64,000 bases of DNA from Candidatus Amarolinea dominans (GTDB taxonomy: Bacteria; Chloroflexota; Anaerolineae; SSC4; Amarolineaceae): the NCBI GenBank assembly GCA_016719785.1, contig JADJYJ010000010.1, positions 186,001-250,000 of the forward strand, in the 5' to 3' direction. The position numbers were made by a program, and so were the translations under genes. Under the pieces are notes generated by a model that was not told the DNA's origin, did not search any database, and worked only from the letters and a program-made list of their open reading frames with translations. Positions 57,135 to 64,000 of this stretch are shown here, piece by piece (position 1 is the first letter of the stretch; every line of letters starts with the position of its first letter).

Positions 57135-58898
57135 TTAACGGCCGCTGAGGCGGCGCCAGGCGGCGGGCAGGTAGGAGACGATGTCTTCGGCCACGACGCC
57201 GGCGAAGCCGATTTCCTGGCTGGCCAGGTCGCCGGCCAGGCCGTGGAGATAGGCGCCGGCCACGGCCGCGTCGAAGGGCGCGAGGCCCTGCGCCAGGAGC
57301 GCGGTGATCGCGCCGGCCAGCACGTCGCCGGTGCCGGCGGTGGCCAGGGCCGGGTTGGCAAAGGGCAGCACACGCACGCGACCGTCGGGCGCGGCGATGA
57401 CCGTGAAGGCCCCTTTGAGCACCACGATCTGATTCCAGGCTGTGGCCCGGCTAACTGCCAGATTCCAGCGGTCGGCCTGCACGGCATCCATCTCCAGCTT
57501 GCACAGCCGCGCCATTTCGCCCGGATGCGGCGTTAGGATCGAGTTGGCCGGCAGCAGTTCCGGCCAGTCCTCCTGCTGCGCCAGCCAGTTGAGCGCATCC
57601 GCATCTACCACGAGCGGCGGCAGGTCCGTGCGAGGACCGGCAGGCCGCTCGTTTTCTTTGCTCGCGCTGCGCTCAGGCGCAGACGCAGCAAAGCCGATGG
57701 CGCTGCGCTGTTGGGCCTTCGGTTCTTCGGTTTGGAAGAAGGCTTTCAGGAAGGCGCCGGTCTCCTTTTCGGTGCTGAGGCCAGGGCCGATCAACAGCGC
57801 CGTGTAGCCTGCCAGTTTTTCGTTGAGCATACGCGCGGCGTCGCTGGCCAATACCCCCATGTCGTGCGCCAGCGGCAGCCAGGTCACTTCCAGCAGAACC
57901 GGGGCCAGGATGGCATGCAGCGGTCGCGCCACGCCCAGCGTCACCAGGCCCGCGCCGGCGCGTGTGGCGCCTTGTGCAGCCAGGCCGGCCGCGCCGGTGA
58001 AGTAGACCGAGCCGGCCACGATCAACGCCTTGCCGAAGGCGCCCTTGTGCGCGGTGATCGGCCGGGCCGGCAGCAGTTCGGCCACTGCCCGCGGGGTCGC
58101 CATTTCCAGGCTGATGGCCTGCGCCAGGTCGCCGGGGATGCCAATGTCCGCCACCAGCAGCGCGCCGGTGACCGCGGGGCCGCGGCCCAGGAAGTGACCG
58201 TGCTTGGGAAAGCCAAAAGTGACGGTGAGATCGGCCGGCAGCGCGGCCGCGTCCACTGCGCCGCTCGTGCAGTCCAGCCCGCTGACGCAGTCAACCGCCA
58301 CGACTTCGACCTTGCCCGGCTGCAGGTCATCCAGGCGGTCCAATTCGGCCAGCGGCTCCGTCAGGTTGAACAAGGCGCCGGCCGTGTCGGCATCTTCATC
58401 TGCGGCCGGCGCTTGGCCGGTCTGCCGCGACCGCTCGCTGACGGCCTCGCGGGTCAGGGCCAGGATGGCGGCCAGGTCGCCTTCGATGGGACGGGAAACG
58501 CCAGTGCCCAGGAGAGCGTCCACCACGATGGCGGCTTCACCGAGCCAGGTTCGCAGGTGAGTGCGGTCGGCGTCGGCCTCGGCATGCACCAGCGGGATGC
58601 CCAGGCCGGCCAGTTTGTGGAAATTGCTGTCGCTGCGGGCGCCCGGACGCTTCCAGGCGTAGACGCGCACGTCCCACTCCCAGGCGCGCAGCCAGCGGCC
58701 GGCCACCAGGCCATCGCCGCCGTTGTTGCCCGGCCCGGCCAGGATCACGACCGGGCCGGGGGACAGATGGCCCAGGCGTCGTTCTACCGCCGCGGCCACC
58801 GCCTTGCCCGCGGCCTCCATCATATCGCCGTAGGTCCAGCCTGCCGCGTCGGTCGCCTTCTCCAGCCCGCGCATCTCGTCGGTTGTCACGATCTTCAT
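57135..58898 (-). CDS. nnr: Bifunctional NAD(P)H-hydrate epimerase / dehydratase
   Basis: A 587-residue repair enzyme for hydrated NADH and NADPH. The N-terminal YjeF_N epimerase domain has GPGNNGGDG near 55-63 and DALLGTG; the C-terminal ADP-dependent dehydratase (ribokinase-like) domain has a GGxYFTGAAGLAA-type segment, HPGEMARL and the catalytic G-T-G-D-V-L-A-G. Two insertions enlarge it beyond the usual 500 or so residues: an acidic one after ILALTREAV (about 135-180) and one before LPPLVVDADAL (about 440-465). Start MKIVTTDEM at 58898 with GAGAGGAA upstream; the frame before it is spurious. Confidence 0.95.
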   Translation of the reverse strand: MKIVTTDEMRGLEKATDAAGWTYGDMMEAAGKAVAAAVERRLGHLSPGPVVILAGPGNNGGDGLVAGRWLRAWEWDVRVYAWKRPGARSDSNFHKLAGLGIPLVHAEADADRTHLRTWLGEAAIVVDALLGTGVSRPIEGDLAAILALTREAVSERSRQTGQAPAADEDADTAGALFNLTEPLAELDRLDDLQPGKVEVVAVDCVSGLDCTSGAVDAAALPADLTVTFGFPKHGHFLGRGPAVTGALLVADIGIPGDLAQAISLEMATPRAVAELLPARPITAHKGAFGKALIVAGSVYFTGAAGLAAQGATRAGAGLVTLGVARPLHAILAPVLLEVTWLPLAHDMGVLASDAARMLNEKLAGYTALLIGPGLSTEKETGAFLKAFFQTEEPKAQQRSAIGFAASAPERSASKENERPAGPRTDLPPLVVDADALNWLAQQEDWPELLPANSILTPHPGEMARLCKLEMDAVQADRWNLAVSRATAWNQIVVLKGAFTVIAAPDGRVRVLPFANPALATAGTGDVLAGAITALLAQGLAPFDAAVAGAYLHGLAGDLASQEIGFAGVVAEDIVSYLPAAWRRLSGR

Positions 58899-59031
58899 GG
58901 CATTCCTCTCCGGCGTGGTCGGTTGGGGCGGCTTCACGAAGCGCCTTCGCGCTGGTTGGATTCTACCACACCCCCTGTGCTTGGGCAATCTTGCACCTGG
59001 AGTGACATTTGCAGTTCATCTTCGCAGAGTC

Positions 59032-59060
59032 TTGCACAAACAGACGCTAGAGAGTAGAAT
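59032..59060 (+). promoter_or_regulatory. Promoter of the HEPN/MNT module
   Basis: TTGCAC (59032-59037), 17-base spacer, TAGAAT (59055-59060), followed by a GGAGG ribosome site (59077-59081) and ATG 59088. Confidence 0.6.
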
Positions 59061-59087
59061 GTGAAACAGGCTTAACGGAGGTGCGTA

Positions 59088-59277
59088 ATGAGACCCGACA
59101 CCCACGCCGTTACTCGAATTCGTTAGTAAGGTCAATAATGCCAGCATTCCCACACGCTATCCCGAGGACTTGTCACGAACGCTCAGAGATTATCCTGCAC
59201 CCGTTGCTCGAGACTACTTGCTTCAGACCGAGGAGACGCTGACATGGTTGAAACTACACCCCAACTTGCAGAAATAA
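59088..59277 (+). pseudogene. HEPN toxin gene, internally deleted
   Basis: The promoter, GGAGG and ATG (59088) are present, but the first frame stops after 12 codons. A +1 frame then reads PLLEFVSKVNNASIPTRYPED and continues to WLKLHPNLQK, the C-terminal part of HEPN proteins of the HEPN-MNT type, to a stop at 59275-59277. About 80-90 residues of the N-terminal part, including the usual R-x-x-x-x-H RNase motif, are missing. The toxin must be inactive. The remnant still overlaps the MNT gene, so its original coupling is kept. Confidence 0.72.
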
Positions 59278-59576
59278 TCCAACGTTATCGCCGTGAACTT
59301 GAGAAGATGAACATTCGTTGTGAACGTATTTGGCTCTTCGGCTCGCAAGTTGACGGCACCGCACACGAGGGCAGCGACATTGACTTGATTGTGGTTTCAC
59401 CAGACTTGACGTTCTATGATCAGCGCACGAGACTGGAACGCTTGGGCGTTGCTGCAGGGCGCATTTTGGAGCCAATTCAAGCACAGGGCTTGACTCCTGA
59501 AGAAATCACGTCGCACCGCATGTCCCCGTTCATCGAATACGTGATCAACGAGCTTGCGATTGATGTGACCAATTGA
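59244..59576 (+). CDS. MNT-type nucleotidyltransferase antitoxin
   Basis: A 110-residue minimal nucleotidyltransferase. The signature GSQVDGTAHEGSDIDLIVV (G-S-x-x-x-G and D-x-D) is at about 36-54; a third acidic residue may come from the later ELAIDVT strand. MNT partners of HEPN toxins inactivate them by AMP transfer to the toxin; here the toxin is broken, so this is an orphan antitoxin. It overlaps the HEPN remnant by 34 bases and is followed 16 bases later by the NB-ARC gene. Confidence 0.88.
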   Translation: MVETTPQLAEIIQRYRRELEKMNIRCERIWLFGSQVDGTAHEGSDIDLIVVSPDLTFYDQRTRLERLGVAAGRILEPIQAQGLTPEEITSHRMSPFIEYVINELAIDVTN

Positions 59577-59592
59577 CCTTGCGGAGGAAACC

Positions 59593-62343
59593 GTGCTCAA
59601 ATCACCGTTCACAGCAGCCGCACCGTTCATGGCGGCGCCGTCGTTCTTCGTCGGCCGGGATGAGGAGATTCCACGCCTCGCGCGGGCCTTCGAGGCCGGT
59701 CAGAGCATCGTCATCTGGGGCGTCGGCGGGATTGGCAAAACCGCGCTGACTCACCACATGATCGGTCGTCAGGCCTGGCGCTTCGGCGACCCGCCTGCGA
59801 TTGCCTTCCACTCGTGCGAAAACGGCCTGGGCGTTGATTCCTTCCTCGACAGCGCGGCCGATCAGATTTCCTTCGTTCCCAGTGGACAGGGACTGCCGCC
59901 CGCGGAACGCCGCGCCGCGGTGTTGCACAGCCTGGCCGGGCGCCGCGCGCTGTTCGTGGTAGACAACTTCGAGACTGCGGCCGACCGCGGGAGTTTCCTC
60001 GATTTCCTCAGCGCGCTGCCGGCCGGCTGCCTGGCGTTGATTACGACACGCGAGGCGGTGCGCTGCCCGGGCTGGCTGCTGCTCGAACTCAAACCGCTGC
60101 CCGGGGATGCCGCAGTGCGCCTGCTGGCAAGGCATTTGCCCAACCCGCAGATGCTTGCCGAACAGACCGCCGGCGCGCAAGCCCTGCTGCTGCAGGTGGC
60201 CGGGCACCCCCTGGCCATCGAACTGGCCGCCGCGTTGACGCGTGACTGGCCCAACCTGGGCGAGCTGGCTGCGGCCCTGGCCGAGCGGCGCACCCAACTG
60301 ACCGACGCCACCCTCCACGGCGTACCCGAACGACTGCGCAGCCTGGAAGCGTCCCTCTCCCTCTCCTTCGACCACCTGCCGCCGGCCGGCCAGCAGGCGT
60401 TGACCAGTCTCTCCGTCTGGCGCACGCCGTTCGATGATGAGGCCGCGGCGACGGTGGCCGCGCTGCCCGCGGCCGCCTGGACCGCCGCGGGCCAGATCTT
60501 ACGCACGCGCAGCCTCCTCTACCAGGATGGGGAACGCTACTGGTTCCACCCGCTGGTGCGTGACTTTGGCCTGGCGCGGCTGGCAGACCCCGCGCCGGTG
60601 CAGCGCCGCGCGGCTGAGTTCCTGACGCAGCGTTGGCAAAGCGGCGCCGCGGTGACGCCGCAGGAGGTGCTGGCCGCGCCGCGGCACTGGCTGGCGGCCG
60701 GCGATTGGCCGACTGCGGCGAGGGCGGCGGCTTTCCTGACCGGGTGGCATGCCCTCAGCCTGGATAAGCGCGGCTATTGGAACGAGATCGCGATCGCCTT
60801 GCGCATAGTCAGTGAATCTCCGCATGTTGGTGAGGAAGAAACGGTTGTGGATTTGTGGAGTCGTCTTTCCACTATATTGCGGCTGGCGGGAGACTATACG
60901 AATGCCCTTGCCAGTGCGCAGCGGGGACTCGCGTTGGCGCGCCAGGTGGGCGCCCGGCTGGGCGAGGCGAACGTGCTCAAGGCCATCGGCGACGTGCAGC
61001 AATTTCGTAAAGACATGGAGGGAGCGTTGGCGTCGTATGGGGAGGCGCTGGCGCTGTTCCGGCAGGTGGGCGACCGGCTGGGCGAGGCGAACGTGCTCAA
61101 GGCCATCGGCGACGTGCAGCAATTTCGTGACGACCGGGAGGGAGCGTTGGCGTCGTATGGGGAGGCGCTGGCGCTGTTCCGGCAGGTGGGCGCCCGGCTG
61201 GGCGAGGCGAACGTGCTCCAGGCCATCGGCGACGTGCAGCAATTTCGTGACGACCGGGAGGGAGCGTTGGCGTCGTATGGGGAGGCGCTGGCGCTGTTCC
61301 GGCAGGTGGGCGCCCGGCTGGGCGAGGCGAACGTGCTCAAGGCCATCGGCGACGTGCAGCAATTTCGTAAAGACATGGAGGGAGCGTTGGCGTCGTATGG
61401 GGAGGCGCTGGCGCTGTTCCGGCAGGTGGGCGACCGGCTGGGCGAGGCGAACGTGCTCAAGGCCATCGGCGACGTGCAGCAATTTCGTAAAGACATGGAG
61501 GGAGCGTTGGCGTCGTATGGGGAGGCGCTGGCGCTGTTCCGGCAGGTGGGCGACCGGCTGGGCGAGGCGAACGTGCTCAAGGCCATCGGCGACGTGCAGC
61601 AATTTCGTGACGACCGGGAGGGAGCGTTGGCGTCGTATGGGGAGGCGCTGGCGCTGTTCCGGCAGGTGGGCGACCGGCTGGGCGAGGCGAACGTGCTCCA
61701 GGCCATCGGCGACGTGCAGCAATTTCGTGACGACCGGGAGGGAGCGTTGGCGTCGTATGGGGAGGCGCTGGCGCTGTTCCGGCAGGTGGGCGACCGGCTG
61801 GGCGAGGCGAACGTGCTCGCCGCGTTGGGGAAATTGGAGCTGACTCGCGGTCAACCCATCCAAGCCCAAATTCTACTACACGAAGCTGTCCAGATTTACG
61901 AAGCGATTGGCTCTCGCTATTCGATTGCGGCCCAAACTGGCAACTATGGTTGGACGCTGCGCAGAATCGGCCAGGCAGAACAGGCGCGCCCTTATTTGCG
62001 GCAGGCAGCGGAGTTGTTCGAGCAGATGGGCCTAAACGACTATGCGCAGCGTCATCGGCAAGCCGCTGAGAGCGGGGATCAAATGGCACGCCTCCTGCAG
62101 CAGTGGCAGCCAATCCTGGAGACTTTGGCGGCCGCCGTGCAGGGCGACGACGGCGCCCGGCGCGAGTTCCTGTCTCGCATCGAGCCGTTGCAAAAAACAG
62201 CCGACTGGCGCCATTTGTGCGAAGCGCTGCAACACATTCTCGCGGGCGAGCGCGATCCGGGCGTGTTGGCCGGCGGTCTGGATGACGTGGACCGCGCGAT
62301 CCTTGCGGCCGCGTTGAGTCGTGTGGCCGCCAAGCCGGGCTGA
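59593..62343 (+). CDS. NB-ARC/AP-ATPase with TPR repeats
   Basis: A 916-residue STAND-type ATPase. P-loop GVGGIGKT at 43-50, Walker B LFVVDNFE at about 117-124, LITTRE as the sensor motif and the PLAIEL motif near 205, followed by a winged-helix part and TPR repeats. Seven TPR units of 40 residues (about 455-735) are coded by nearly perfect 120-base repeats; a few less regular TPR units flank them. Such proteins sense a ligand through the repeats, oligomerise and switch on an effector, here probably the CHAT protease encoded next. GTG start with GGAGG upstream. Confidence 0.88.
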   Translation: MLKSPFTAAAPFMAAPSFFVGRDEEIPRLARAFEAGQSIVIWGVGGIGKTALTHHMIGRQAWRFGDPPAIAFHSCENGLGVDSFLDSAADQISFVPSGQGLPPAERRAAVLHSLAGRRALFVVDNFETAADRGSFLDFLSALPAGCLALITTREAVRCPGWLLLELKPLPGDAAVRLLARHLPNPQMLAEQTAGAQALLLQVAGHPLAIELAAALTRDWPNLGELAAALAERRTQLTDATLHGVPERLRSLEASLSLSFDHLPPAGQQALTSLSVWRTPFDDEAAATVAALPAAAWTAAGQILRTRSLLYQDGERYWFHPLVRDFGLARLADPAPVQRRAAEFLTQRWQSGAAVTPQEVLAAPRHWLAAGDWPTAARAAAFLTGWHALSLDKRGYWNEIAIALRIVSESPHVGEEETVVDLWSRLSTILRLAGDYTNALASAQRGLALARQVGARLGEANVLKAIGDVQQFRKDMEGALASYGEALALFRQVGDRLGEANVLKAIGDVQQFRDDREGALASYGEALALFRQVGARLGEANVLQAIGDVQQFRDDREGALASYGEALALFRQVGARLGEANVLKAIGDVQQFRKDMEGALASYGEALALFRQVGDRLGEANVLKAIGDVQQFRKDMEGALASYGEALALFRQVGDRLGEANVLKAIGDVQQFRDDREGALASYGEALALFRQVGDRLGEANVLQAIGDVQQFRDDREGALASYGEALALFRQVGDRLGEANVLAALGKLELTRGQPIQAQILLHEAVQIYEAIGSRYSIAAQTGNYGWTLRRIGQAEQARPYLRQAAELFEQMGLNDYAQRHRQAAESGDQMARLLQQWQPILETLAAAVQGDDGARREFLSRIEPLQKTADWRHLCEALQHILAGERDPGVLAGGLDDVDRAILAAALSRVAAKPG
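60955..61815 (+). repeat. Seven near-identical 120-bp repeats (TPR-coding)
   Basis: Seven repeats of exactly 120 bases plus a partial one. They differ at only three places: AAG or CAG (Lys/Gln) in the first part, AAAGACATG or GACGACCGG (KDM/DDR) in the middle and GCC or GAC (Ala/Asp) at the end, mixed in different combinations from unit to unit. This is the signature of recent unequal crossover or gene conversion. Confidence 0.95.
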
Positions 62344-62430
62344 TGTGAACATGTCAATCCTATTCATCCTGTAAATCCTGTAAATCCTGTCCATATCCTT
62401 GACCGCCTGAGCAGCCACGGAGTTTCCTAA
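62344..62430. other. Short spacer with AATCCTGT repeats
   Basis: TTCATCCTGT, AAATCCTGT, AAATCCTGT stand in tandem at about 62361-62390: a short nine-base repeat of unknown meaning. No gene. Confidence 0.5.
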
Positions 62431-63640
62431 ATGACACCGACACGCGCGTCGCCCAAACCACCCCATCACCTCACCCTGCACCTGGCCGCGGACGGGCAGT
62501 TCAGCCTGACCAGCCACAGCCGTCTGGGCGGCGATGCCCCGCGCCAGCCGCATCTGCTGCCGACGCCCTTTGCGCCGGCCGCGCTCGCTGCCATCATCGC
62601 CTGCCTCGATGCAGCCACCGCGCGGGTCGCCGCCCAGGATGCCGCGGTGCTGACGGCGCTGCGTCGCGCCAACCTGCTCGACCGTAACGGCCGGCCGCGT
62701 GCCGACCTGGCCGCCGAGGTGGGCCGCCGTCTCTGGCAAACCCTGCTCAGCGACAGCGAGGTGGCCGCCCTGCTAGCGCACCGACCTGGCCAACGCCCAA
62801 CAAGCCAGCGAGCCGCTGCCGCTCATCCTGACTACCGGTCCGGCCGATGTGCCCCTGGCCGCGCTGCCCTGGGAGCTGCTGCACGACGACGACGCCTTCC
62901 TGCTGCCGCCCGCCCAGGTCACCTTGACCAGGCACATCGCGTTCGGCCGCCCCACACCGGTGCTGCGCGTCAAGCCGCCCCTGCGCATTCTCCTCATCGA
63001 GGCGCGCCCGGTGGGCGTACCCCCGCTGCCGCCCGGTCAGGAGGCCGCTTCGCTGCAAAACGCCCTGGCCCCGCTGCTGCAGGCCGGCCAGGTGGTGATC
63101 GAGCACCTGACGCCGCCCACGTTCGAACACCTGGCCGGCCGCCTGGCCGATACAGACGATGTGCAGATCGTTCACTTCGACGGGCACGGCGGCTTTGGCG
63201 CGTTGCCTGCCTTCGCGGCCGCGGGCGCAAGCGGCGACGGCAGTTTTCTCGTCTTCGAGAACGACTACTGTGAACCAGACCCGGTGGATGCGGCGCGCCT
63301 GGCCGCGGCGCTCAGCGGCCGCCAGGTGCGTCTGCTCTACGCCAGCGCCTGCCAGACCGCCCAGGCCGGCGCGGAGAGTCTCTTCACCGGCCTGGGGCCG
63401 GGACTGCTCCTGGCCGGCATCCCGGCCGTCGTCGCCATGCAGTTCAGCGTCAGTGTGGCGGCCGCACTGGCCTTCATGCAGCGCTTCTACCGCTCATTGG
63501 CCCAGGGCAAACCGCTGGCGACCTGCCTGGCCGATGGCCGCCGTCTGCTCTTCGCCCCACAACACGGCCTGGCCTGGGCCACGCCGGTGCTCTATCTGCG
63601 CGACAAGGACGGCGACGGCCAGTTGTTCCGGATCAACTGA
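62431..63640 (+). pseudogene. CHAT-domain protease, frameshifted
   Basis: Caspase-like CHAT protein of about 403 residues when joined. The first frame (from ATG 62431) supplies the N-terminal 115 residues (LTLHLAADGQFSLTSHSR to SDSEVAALL); at about 62778-62784 homology moves +1 to the frame that reads TDLANAQQASEPLPLIL and continues to 63640. Loss of two bases after CTAGCG would explain it. The second part has the catalytic His in VHFDGHGG and the catalytic Cys in ASACQTA, plus P-L-A-A-L-P-W-E-L-L, all typical of CHAT. Protease and NB-ARC/TPR gene are neighbours on the same strand, a sensor-effector pair. The catalytic residues are well kept, which favours sequencing error over decay. Confidence 0.82.
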
Positions 63641-63650
63641 AAGGCAACGG

Positions 63651-64000
63651 ATGCTCATCGTACTGATCGTTCTGGCTGCCTGGGGCGGCTTGGGATTCTG
63701 GTTGCAGCGTCGGCGGCCTGCCTGGCGCGGCCCCTGGTGGGGGATCAGCCTCCTGGCCCTGGCCACGGCCGCCTTCTTCTGGCAGCAGCTCAGCGGCGTG
63801 GCCTACACCCCAGCCGACGGCGGCGACCTGGCCTCGTTCCTCTACCCCATCTACGCCTTCGCGCAGCGCAGTCTGCACGCCGGACATCTCCCGCTCTGGA
63901 ACCCGCACCTCTATCTGGGCGCGCCGCATGTGGCCGATGTGCAGGCCGGCTGGCTCTATCCGCCCACCCTGCTCACCCTGCTCCTCACCCCCGCCCTCAC
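63651..64000 (+). CDS. YfhO-like multi-pass membrane protein, 3' partial
   Basis: The first 116 residues of a large membrane protein cut by the window edge. Two membrane segments (about 1-16 and 30-46) flank a basic loop; then follows the conserved external block D-x-x-x-F-x-Y-P-x-Y with PLWNPHLYLGAPHVAD, which is characteristic of YfhO/GT39-like membrane glycosyltransferases of Chloroflexota. It starts ten bases after the CHAT gene, with AAAGG before the ATG. Confidence 0.75.
   Translation, partial: MLIVLIVLAAWGGLGFWLQRRRPAWRGPWWGISLLALATAAFFWQQLSGVAYTPADGGDLASFLYPIYAFAQRSLHAGHLPLWNPHLYLGAPHVADVQAGWLYPPTLLTLLLTPAL

Noticed and set aside
57711..59057. 448-codon + strand frame antisense to nnr
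   Set aside because: nnr motifs are complete on the - strand; the frame is a GC-driven shadow.
60955..61815. CRISPR array
   Set aside because: The 120-bp units adjoin without spacers and stay in frame as TPR units of one protein.

Overview
The window is GC-rich bacterial DNA, most likely from a Chloroflexota (Anaerolineae-like) genome or metagenome bin. This is inferred from gene content: exported proteins with Pro/Thr-rich linkers and a short aromatic-x-P-x-(I/V)-x-R motif, tandem LVIVD-repeat and YCF48-like proteins, an NB-ARC/TPR plus CHAT pair, Uma2 proteins, XisHI, and DUF58/DUF4129 genes. No rRNA, tRNA or CRISPR array was seen. Several single-base frameshifts and a 45-nt poly-G run mean part of the gene breakage may be sequencing or assembly error.

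Region 1 (1-16187) reads as the distal part of an integron gene-cassette array. Every gene is on the + strand. Gene groups are separated by imperfect palindromes with attC architecture: an R''-type GCCYAAC box, arms that pair but leave one or two unpaired bases, and an R'-type GTTRGGC box. No integrase is present; by cassette orientation it should lie left of the window. Cargo is a type II restriction-modification pair, toxin-antitoxin-like genes (broken DUF4258 plus YgiT-type antitoxin, broken DUF4160 plus DUF2442, a lone antitoxin-like gene, XisH/XisI), a roughly 6-kb methylase-methylase-Fic-GIY-YIG/helicase operon, a DinB-like gene, a cupin, a DegV/DUF1475/DUF3159/DUF1295 cluster and a DUF1003 gene.

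Region 2 (16449-27996) is an operon of three proteins (482, 1709 and 1631 residues) without signal peptides: a helical/hydrophobic protein, a beta-rich giant with an Ala-rich amphipathic tail, and a LamG / beta-gamma-crystallin-like giant with coiled coils. I cannot assign a function; it is one of the two best candidates for an undescribed system.

Region 3 (28061-45570) carries a PAS-GAF histidine kinase with a stand-alone receiver, a secreted YCF48-repeat protein, a methyltransferase, a lipoprotein and an HTH-TPR membrane protein, divergent from a VWA lipoprotein, a second lipoprotein and three tandem LVIVD-repeat genes, the first probably decapitated.

Region 4 (45580-58898) holds an AAA/DUF4143 ATPase with an apparently leaderless promoter, a recJ-DUF58-DUF4129 operon, a cysteine desulfurase, two near-identical Uma2 genes and mnmA (desulfurase and MnmA form a tRNA thiolation pair), three small membrane/envelope genes and nnr.

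Region 5 (59032-64000) has a gutted HEPN gene with an intact MNT antitoxin, an NB-ARC ATPase with seven near-perfect 120-bp TPR repeats, a frameshifted CHAT protease gene and the start of a YfhO-like membrane protein.
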